Assembly (NCBI GenBank): GCA_036244855.1
Contig: BQKZ01000010.1
Coordinates: 61,881 to 125,880 of the forward strand
Source of the DNA: Temnopleurus reevesii
Lineage: Eukaryota; Echinodermata; Echinoidea; Temnopleuroida; Temnopleuridae
Direction: 5' to 3'
Length of the DNA stretch: 64,000 nt
In this document: positions 59,329 through 64,000 of the stretch, in pieces
Position numbering within the stretch: position 1 is the stretch's first letter
Layout of the letters: every line of letters starts with the position of its first letter
Notes under the pieces: generated by a model
The model's input: only the letters and a program-made list of their open reading frames with translations
What the model was told of the DNA's origin: nothing
Databases searched by the model: none
Made by a program: the position numbers and the translations under genes

Positions 59329-59844
59329 TCACTACACTCGCCAGGTTTCGCACTACCCTCGTCAGTATCTCATTAGTATGCTATTTACTATATCTTGAGA
59401 AAATTCTTGTCTTATGTATTGAGTTTCCTGGAGGACGCACTCATCACACCAACTAAGATTATGAGCAATATCTACAAGTTGCCGTGACAACCGTTTGCTT
59501 CGATGTAATCCACTTGATCCAAGGCTTATTCAGACGCATTTTGGAGCGGATGGCAGAATGGTCAAGAGGGATCGAACGAGATGATTAGGGGGGGGGGGGG
59601 GGGGGGCAGGCGTTAGGGGATGCTTCACAGCAGGCATGTACTAATGATTTGGAGCGGGAGCAAACCTTGGACATTTTGGACGGTCGGTGGGCTTACAAGG
59701 CAAGACAAAAAAAAAAGAGTTTCACATTTCATTCCACATGCGGATTGACGAGCAAAAAACAAGTCAGTACCTTGTAAATTAGACCTGTATTGCTCTTTCG
59801 GACACCCACCCCCGCTACGGGCCTGAAGGTTGACATGGTAAATG

Positions 59845-60321
59845 TAATGATTGATAGAATTTATTCAATATTGCACTCTAAAAACAAACTAATCAAATTT
59901 GATTAGAATCTAATCAAATTTGATTAGGAAAACAATACAAACGGGGACACCTGGAAATCTAATCAAAATGATTAGAAAAATCTAATCATTTTTGTTTTAT
60001 GTGGAAATCTTATCATAATTACGAATATGAAATCTAATCAAAATGATTAGATTCAATTAAAAAGATTAATACAAGTCACATATGATTATAAATCCATTTC
60101 AGAATGATTAGTTTCTATTCATAATAATATCATAAGACGATCTAATAAAAAAAATGATTAGGTTGTTTTTAGAGTGTGTCGCCAACGGCCCACAAAGGGG
60201 TGCACACGCTATACTTCTGTGTGAAGTTCCCCGGAGGCTATGAAAAAATTCATAGGCTGTACCGGGTGGGACCTTTTGTGGGCCGTTGGCGACAATATTG
60301 AATAAATTCTATCTATCATTA
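59845..60321. mobile_element. Foldback element (outer) with long inverted arms
   Basis: The arms TAATGAT(T/A)GATAGAATTT and on through TTCAATATTG, then TCGCCAACGGCCCACAAA, occur in inverted order at both ends, about 47 bp each. The left arm is interrupted by a second element at 59874-60176. Confidence 0.8.
59874..60176. mobile_element. MITE (inner) inserted in the foldback element
   Basis: 303 bp, termini CACTCTAAAAACAAACTAAT and its inverse (GTTTTTAGAGTG). TG directly flanks both sides and the uninterrupted arm has a single TG, so TG is the target duplication. The interior is a chain of TCTAATCA(A/T)xTGATTAGA palindromes. Confidence 0.85.
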
Positions 60322-63300
60322 CGTCACACAGCGGAATTAATCACAATCTTTCCATGGTAAATGTACTTATACATGTTACAGGGGAAGAAGACGCCTTAAT
60401 TCATATGAATTCATATAAACTAAAAAGGTCTCAATCGATAACAAATGATATTCTTCAGATTAGTCTGCAAAAACAGAGGTCCAGCCGGAATCTTAATACT
60501 TCCAATGCGGAAAAGCGTTGAAAGAAAAAAAAACACCGCCCGTTTTGGAATCAAATTAATTTCTTAAAACCCCGCCTGCTGTTGTTCGGTGCATAAAATT
60601 TACCATTAAGTTTGAATATAATTATTTGATTCCCAAACGGGTGTTATTTTAACACTTATTTTCTGATGTGGACATAGATTCCAGCTAGTAGTTTTGTAGT
60701 ATATCTAGAATACCTGATATGAGCAAATGAAAACAATAGATCGAGTTAAAACGTTCCAATAATAGGCTACAGCCTATTCGTTATGTATTGCCTCTATTGC
60801 TATTATCTTCGCTGTGAAGTGAAAATCAGAACAAATATCATTAATGGCCACGCAGAGCTGATCTCCGTAGTTTAGAAACGGTTTGAAGAAAATTCATGAA
60901 AATTGTGATATTTCCCCAATACTGTGGTATACCTTAAACAAGGTGTTGAAACGCTAAAACGACAGACTTTGATATGGGGCGTCCCGACGCGCAACTCCCA
61001 ACCAAACTCCGTATTTTCTTGACGGTCGACGATTTAATCACAAATATCATAGCCATTTTATTTAAAAAAAAGACTTGGGGAGAGAATGGAGACGATTATA
61101 AGCACGCTTGCGTATGCACTTATATTTGCACTTAACAAAATAATAGTCAAAGAAGTCGGAAAAATCAAGATCAGCAATCAGGCTAGATTATTTTGCAATA
61201 TCATAATATAATGTCAAAGATCATTGTACATAAAATGTGATCAGATCATCATGTACTACATAAGCGGTTACTCAATTCAGTGGATCATGGATTTAGATGA
61301 GTCCATTATCTGTGCCGTATGTGAAACATAAATAAACCCACTACTTCTTCTTTCAGATTGAAAATACAACGACCCCCCCCCCCCCCCCCATGCTAAAACT
61401 TATTAAAATCACAATAAATTTGAATCGTTGGCCATTTTGTGTGCGTGATACTTGCATTGCCCATTACATAAATAAAAACTGAATGCGGATAAGTTATTGC
61501 CTGCTAAAAATGAACTTCGATATGCCGCAATTTTCTCATCTTAATTTGGACGTTATTTGTTTAGATTCACACATGGGTTGCTTATATAGATATTGCATTA
61601 GGTATAGAGGATCCGGTCTCATAAAATATAACAAAGAGCATCAATCTAGGCAAATATAACGAATGATATGGAAATCAAAGATATAACTAAAGTAGATTCA
61701 TTCCTATTTGTCAAATGATGAACAAGAAAAGTGAAAATATACTTATCAATTCATGGATATAGTAAACTATGCTATATGCAATTAGGAATTTTAGATTGAT
61801 GTCTTTCACGCCATATAACAACCGAGATCTGTGTCCCAAGCCCAAACTTGAATGACAATGGACAAAAAATATGCTACAGGGCCACCCCTACGTTTTTTTT
61901 TATTAGAAAGGGGTGCTTTTTTTAAAAAGATTTTATAGCAAGTAAAGAAAGTTTGTTCAATTACGGCTCCATGAGCAAAAAGAGTGGGTGCGTAATTTTG
62001 GCACCATCTTATTGTTGTTTTATAGATACCAATAAGGCATGTTGAGCTCACATTTAAAAAAGAAGTAGGGTATAGATATTTCACCTTTCGCATGCAACCT
62101 GCCTATCAGCGGCCAATCGATATATCTAAAAAAAAAATCTTGTTCGTGATCCTATTCATACACTGTCTTTATGTCTGCAACTCTTCTCCGTTCATCTCTC
62201 TCACCTCTTCTTATATCATTTAATTTATTATTTTCTAATTCGTTTTGTTTGTAAAAAGATATATTTTGTCTCTTGATTGCTCTTTGTTAAAGCAACCCCA
62301 ACACAAGCTTCGTTTTTATGATTTTTGCCTCCTTCATTTTTTAATATGTTATTTTGTATTTTCCTATGTTTACTATGTCTTACGAAAAAGGAAATAAATG
62401 TTATATTCTATTCTATTGTATTCTCAAGAATCATTTACTTTTTTAATCAAGCAATTTTTTGGTCAACTGTTCATAAAGCCATTGGAATTTCGACAGCCGC
62501 TATCTGACCCAAGAAAAGGTTTCTCCGAGTGTGAAAATATTACTCAATCGGACTACACTTATGCGAGTATTCTCATGTATCACCATGAAACTACAAGTAA
62601 AAAAAACACCCATGTTTATAGCTCTACGTTTGAATGATGCACCTACCGGGTATGAATTTTAATCGAATTGAAGTAATCTATTATATTGTGACTAAAATAT
62701 ATTTTCACAACATAAAAACAAATGTAAGTAATTGTTTGCAATCGAGAATGATCTGATGATAGAGTTCATAGGAGCGGGATGAATTTGAAAACCAATATGA
62801 ATGTGGTATAAGTCAATATATGAGGTATTTTCCTGTATTGCTAATTCAGGATATAACATGCATAAAATTGTAATGTTTGGGAAAAGCACCATTCCACAAA
62901 GGAAGGACATTAAATTCGCTTCGATGATTATTTTAAATCATTCATTTATTACAATAGTATACCTTCTCGTTGAGTTATTTTGAGAAGAGTTAGTCAAAAT
63001 CAGAACATTGAGAAGAGCAGGATACGCCGCGCCGCTTGCATGCCTGTGTTGTTTTTATTTTTATATAAATACACTTGTGACTAGGAAAACCCCTAAAACG
63101 ACCATTTTTGTGTATGGTTCTACGGATTCATTGAGGAAAAAGATGATAAATGTTGGTTAATTGAAATAACGGTTTGGCTTTGAATCACAATAACCTCTAG
63201 TTTGCTAAAAATACAAATGTAATCAATTACAATAAAATAAAGTTGCAAAGGATTACCGGCATACAGATTTTTTCATAAATATCGAACCACCAGATAGTTG

Positions 63301-64000
63301 CTTTTGACAAATGAGTTGTTAACTACATGTTTTCTTTTCGAGATTGGGAATCATTCTGTCTACTATTGTGAGAACTTTCAGAAATCATTTTTTTTTTAGA
63401 AAACAAATCAATTATTTGACATTGTCGACCAATTCAATTAAAAATGTGTTTTTAAATCAGAATAAATCTCATTTGTCCTGCTGACTAATAAATTGTTTAA
63501 CAATTTCCCGAACCTATTTCCTTTTTAATGAATTACCTCTAAAGTATATTCACACACATGTTGTTCTTCTAGTTGCATTTTAATAATACTACATGTGTTA
63601 ATTTGTTTAATAGGAAAAATAACATAAGCGTTTCGAATGGAATTTTGTATCAACAGTGCCAAACTTTTGGTAGTTGCGTATACATGGGGTTGAAGGGTGA
63701 ATGCCCCCCCCCAAAAAAAAATTTGTTTTGCATTTGGTGTATGTGCGTGTGTTTAAAATAGTTTTAATGATTAAGTTTTGCCGTTGCACCATGTGGTGTA
63801 CAGGGGTATGTTTCAAGATATGATCCTAAAAAAGACTGAGAAAATGCAAAAACTCGAAGAATGGGAAGAAGAACTTTACTCAGTCCTTTCAAGGGCTATT
63901 TCTGGAAAGATAACCCCACATCCCATACTGCAACCGCAACATAATTATGTTTACTACACAATACCATGTTCTCAATATAGCTTTTGGCTTGGTTATATCA
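60322..64000. other. Intergenic, no gene recognised
   Basis: AT-rich sequence with a poly-C run at 61374-61389. The longest open frames are short, have no domain signal and no splice support. Confidence 0.6.

Overview
The window is animal nuclear DNA. Genes are split by GT-AG introns, the non-coding DNA is AT-rich, and microsatellites, SINEs and foldback elements are dense. The gene families (TMEM26-like, ST8-type sialyltransferase, an animal P-loop sulfotransferase-like family) and the repeat types fit a marine invertebrate. An invertebrate deuterostome such as an echinoderm or hemichordate is my best guess, but the sequence alone does not settle it.

Layout. 1-18.4 kb (minus strand): the 3' part of a large gene with at least 21 exons that I could join in one reading frame (659 residues). 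It encodes a possible helical repeat, a beta-sandwich-like middle and a C-terminal prolyl-oligopeptidase-type alpha/beta hydrolase with a visible Ser-Asp-His triad. Several of its exons have decayed tandem copies beside them. 11.3-16.3 kb and 18.5-24.6 kb: two contigs that together hold a decayed DIRS-type tyrosine-recombinase retrotransposon with inverted terminal repeats and an internal complementary region, then a degenerate palindromic repeat array and a dead non-LTR retrotransposon. Single-N joints and a 68-bp identical overlap show that these contigs are interleaved with the hydrolase gene by scaffolding. 24.6-25.6 kb: N gap. 27.5-30.8 kb (minus): a four-exon GT29 sialyltransferase of ST8 type. 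37.2-41.9 kb (minus): TMEM26-like gene 1, three exons. 50.5-52.4 kb (plus): a two-exon sulfotransferase-like P-loop gene. 55.0-59.2 kb (minus): TMEM26-like gene 2, three exons with the same exon phases as gene 1.

The genes do not form an operon or an obvious pathway. The two TMEM26-like genes are paralogues that flank the sulfotransferase-like gene. The sialyltransferase and possibly the sulfotransferase-like protein would act on glycans or small molecules, but a functional link is not shown. The rest is repeats: MITE/foldback families (some nested, some in introns), tRNA-derived SINEs, a thrice-copied segment at 45-47.5 kb, and simple repeats.

The most unusual observations are: (1) repeated local exon duplication, with the decayed copy on the 3' side of the live exon in all four clear cases in the hydrolase gene; (2) one duplicated exon that is still open and whose length makes it mutually exclusive with its sister; (3) an array of AAGTCCG/GGCGGAC elements in the presumed 5' leader of the DIRS element; (4) a TIR element inserted in another foldback element with a clean 2-bp duplication.
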